A stretch of DNA of 8,223 nucleotides, from positions 1 through 8,223 of the forward strand of contig JAPSJG010000154.1 of NCBI GenBank assembly GCA_031178305.1, in the 5' to 3' direction. The first letter of the stretch is position 1. Each line of letters begins with the position of its first letter. The notes beneath the pieces were generated by a model, which did no database searches, was not told the DNA's origin, and saw nothing but the letters and a program-made list of their open reading frames with translations. A program made the position numbers and the translations under genes. Shown here piece by piece: positions 6,774-8,223 of the stretch. Source of the DNA: Sinorhizobium sp. GTDB lineage: Bacteria; Pseudomonadota; Alphaproteobacteria; Rhizobiales; Rhizobiaceae.

Positions 6774-6801
6774 AACCTATGCCGGCGGTTGCGGCAACAA
6801 G
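6774..6801 (-). promoter_or_regulatory. Weak candidate promoter for the Slt-type lipoprotein gene
   Basis: On the minus strand CTTGTT (6801-6796) resembles the rhizobial -35 CTTGAC. After 16 bp, TAGGTT (6779-6774) is a poor -10. The implied leader of about 70 nt to the ATG at 6695 is reasonable. This is the best match in the AT-richer part of the gap, but it is low quality. Confidence 0.22.
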
Positions 6802-6849
6802 GGTGGATGATTTTGGCGCGGCGCGGCTTTCGCATTTGCTGGCGTGAGC

Positions 6850-6979
6850 TGCCCTTCACCCTATAGCGCCGCGCGGCAAAGCGGGTCGAGGTGACACCGT
6901 CAGCGTCAGCATCTTACGCCGGCCATCCCATCTCCCCGCAGGCGGTCGCAGGCGGGGAGATGGGTGAGCGTGAGGGGCA
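6850..6979. repeat. RIME-like palindromic intergenic element
   Basis: The ends TGCCCTTCAC (6850-6859) and GTGAGGGGCA (6970-6979) are inverted copies matching at 9 of 10 bases. Inside, CCCATCTCCCCGC (6927-6939) and its perfect 13-bp inverse (6952-6964) form a strong hairpin with a 12-nt loop. A further palindrome, GCCGCGCGGC, lies at 6868-6877. Terminal TGCCC...CTCAC motifs and a CTCCCCGC hairpin are hallmarks of the rhizobial intergenic mosaic elements, short non-coding repeats present in many copies in Rhizobiaceae. The family assignment is by resemblance. The hairpin lies 31 bp past the pfp stop and could shape the 3' end of its transcript, but it lacks a T-tract. The rest of the 299-bp gap (6696-6994) holds no gene I can support. 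Confidence 0.6.
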
Positions 6980-6994
6980 TCACCGAACGGTGGA

Positions 6995-8209
6995 CTAATC
7001 CACAGGCTGCCATTTCTGGCCGATTGCATCCATCACCTCGCCGAACCACTTCACTGAGGTGTCGAAATGCTTGCCGCCCTTGATGCGGGGGAACTCGATG
7101 GTGCGCAGGCGGCCGCCCTGGTCCTCGTCGTGGCCGGTGACGCCGGAAACTTTGTTGAGGGCGCTTTCGACCGCGAGATCCACCATGCTCTGGATCAGCC
7201 GCAGATCGTCGCCGTTCGCGGGAGCGGAGCGGGCGTAATAGCCGGATTTCTGCACCATCGACCGTTCCGCGCCGAGCAGCGCTGCAAACTGCTTGGAGAA
7301 CCAGTTGCCGACATTGATCGTGTCGATCTTCACATGGCCGAAGGCGTCGCGCTTGATCGTCTCGCCGGCGGCCTCACGCTCGGCGACGATCGCGTCGAGG
7401 CAGGCGCCTTCACTGACGAACAGCGTAACGAAGCCGGCGCGGTCCATAACCTGCCGCAGGCGTTCAGCCTCCGCTTCGAGGTCGAACTTCATCTCCGGCA
7501 GGTAAACGCCGTCGATGTTCTTCAACTGCGCATTCATTATGAAGCCGTCGACATATTCCTTGCTCCCGGCCATCTGGATGTAGGCACGCGCCGTCGCGGC
7601 CGTGAGCCAGCCGCAATGGCGGCCCATCACCTCGTGGACGACGAGGGTGCGGGGTGCCGCGCTCTGCTCGTTGCTCACATGATCGAAGAAGCGTGCGCCG
7701 TGTTCGGCGGCCGTCCAGGCCCCGAGCGTCTGGCGGATCGGCACCACGTCGTTGTCGACCGTCTTCGGCAATCCGACAACCGTCAGGTCGTAGCCGTTGG
7801 CGCCGAGATAGGCGGCAAGATCGGCCGCCGTCGTATTGGTATCGTCGCCGCCGATCGTGTGCAGGATGCTAATGCCGTCGGCCGCAAGCCTCTCGGCTGC
7901 GACCAGAAGGGGGTTTTCGCCTTCTTTGACGAGCCCGCGCTTGACGCAATCGGCAGCATTGGTGAGCTTGACGCGGCTATTGCCGATCGGCGAGCCGCCG
8001 TGGCGATGGAGAATATGTGCCTTCTCGCGCATCTCCTTGGTGATCTCGATGCGGTCGGCCAGAAGCAGGCCCTGATAACCGGAGCGGTAAGCGACGAGCT
8101 CGTAATCGGGCGCGATGTCCGTATAGCGTTCGATCAACCCGCCAACAGCGGATGAAAGGCAAGGCGCGAGCCCCCCTGCCGTCAGCATTGCGACTTTCTT
8201 CTTGGCCAT
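6995..8209 (-). CDS. pfp: Pyrophosphate--fructose 6-phosphate 1-phosphotransferase (PPi-dependent PFK)
   Basis: This enzyme reversibly phosphorylates fructose 6-phosphate to fructose 1,6-bisphosphate with pyrophosphate as donor, in the cytoplasm. It is a full-length 404-residue phosphofructokinase. The phosphate-donor loop reads TIGGDDTNT (118-126); the second Asp (D123) replaces the Gly of GGDGS in ATP enzymes and marks PPi use. PKTVDND (148-154) has Lys where ATP enzymes have Gly (PGTIDND), another PPi hallmark, and includes the catalytic Asp. MGRHCGW (195-201) is the substrate-binding MGR motif. The start at 8209 is fixed by a near-perfect AAGGAGG (8220-8214), 4 nt ahead of the ATG. The promoter lies beyond the window. 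The enzyme supports glycolytic or gluconeogenic flux in rhizobia, which mainly use the Entner-Doudoroff route. I see no functional link to the envelope genes beside it. Confidence 0.96.
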   Translation of the reverse strand: MAKKKVAMLTAGGLAPCLSSAVGGLIERYTDIAPDYELVAYRSGYQGLLLADRIEITKEMREKAHILHRHGGSPIGNSRVKLTNAADCVKRGLVKEGENPLLVAAERLAADGISILHTIGGDDTNTTAADLAAYLGANGYDLTVVGLPKTVDNDVVPIRQTLGAWTAAEHGARFFDHVSNEQSAAPRTLVVHEVMGRHCGWLTAATARAYIQMAGSKEYVDGFIMNAQLKNIDGVYLPEMKFDLEAEAERLRQVMDRAGFVTLFVSEGACLDAIVAEREAAGETIKRDAFGHVKIDTINVGNWFSKQFAALLGAERSMVQKSGYYARSAPANGDDLRLIQSMVDLAVESALNKVSGVTGHDEDQGGRLRTIEFPRIKGGKHFDTSVKWFGEVMDAIGQKWQPVD

Positions 8210-8213
8210 GTTT

Positions 8214-8220
8214 CCTCCTT
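8214..8220 (-). promoter_or_regulatory. Strong ribosome binding site of pfp
   Basis: AAGGAGG on the minus strand, 4 nt before the ATG at 8209. It is the strongest site on the minus strand here and settles the pfp start. Confidence 0.8.
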
Positions 8221-8223
8221 GGG

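Noticed and set aside
6927..6964. Rho-independent terminator of pfp
   Set aside because: The 13-bp stem is strong, but no T-run follows in the direction of pfp transcription, and the hairpin is better explained as part of the RIME-like repeat.
7067..8155. A 362-codon plus-strand open frame opposite pfp
   Set aside because: It is the antisense of a full-length phosphofructokinase with all active-site motifs; its length is explained by codon bias at third positions.

Overview
The window looks like a stretch of chromosome from a Rhizobiaceae alphaproteobacterium, most likely Sinorhizobium/Ensifer. The evidence is high GC content, a btaA-btaB betaine-lipid gene pair, a pyrophosphate-type phosphofructokinase, and a RIME-like palindromic intergenic element. 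The genus is inferred from gene content and sequence style, not from a database match. Seven protein genes account for nearly all of it: six read on the minus strand and one on the plus strand. No tRNA, rRNA, CRISPR array, insertion sequence or prophage gene is visible.

Layout from left to right. Positions 1-1135 (minus) hold a secreted family-3 (MltB-type) lytic murein transglycosylase whose C-terminal peptidoglycan-binding domain is cut by the window edge. Positions 1252-2040 (minus) hold a GH25 lysozyme-like lipoprotein. Positions 2225-2896 and 2893-4143 (both minus) are btaB and btaA, a translationally coupled pair (ATGA overlap) for synthesis of diacylglyceryl-trimethylhomoserine (DGTS). 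Positions 4302-5669 (plus) hold a beta-lactamase-fold serine hydrolase of unknown substrate, divergent from btaA. Positions 5715-6695 (minus) hold a lipoprotein with a C-terminal Slt-type transglycosylase domain and a long Ala/Thr/Pro-rich linker. Positions 6696-6994 are non-coding and contain a RIME-like element of about 130 bp. Positions 6995-8209 (minus) hold pfp, PPi-dependent phosphofructokinase.

Functionally, most of the window concerns the cell envelope. Three peptidoglycan-cleaving enzymes from three unrelated families flank a membrane-lipid remodelling operon that in rhizobia replaces phospholipids during phosphate starvation. A degenerate Pho-box-like direct repeat lies just upstream of btaA. 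The serine hydrolase shares that intergenic region, and its Shine-Dalgarno sequence lies in the arm of a small hairpin. pfp is a central carbon gene and appears to be an unrelated neighbour.

I see no clear undescribed system. The items most worth following are the serine hydrolase paired with btaA, the candidate Pho box and the possible SD-masking hairpin. Several long open frames opposite the real genes are antisense shadows and are not annotated.
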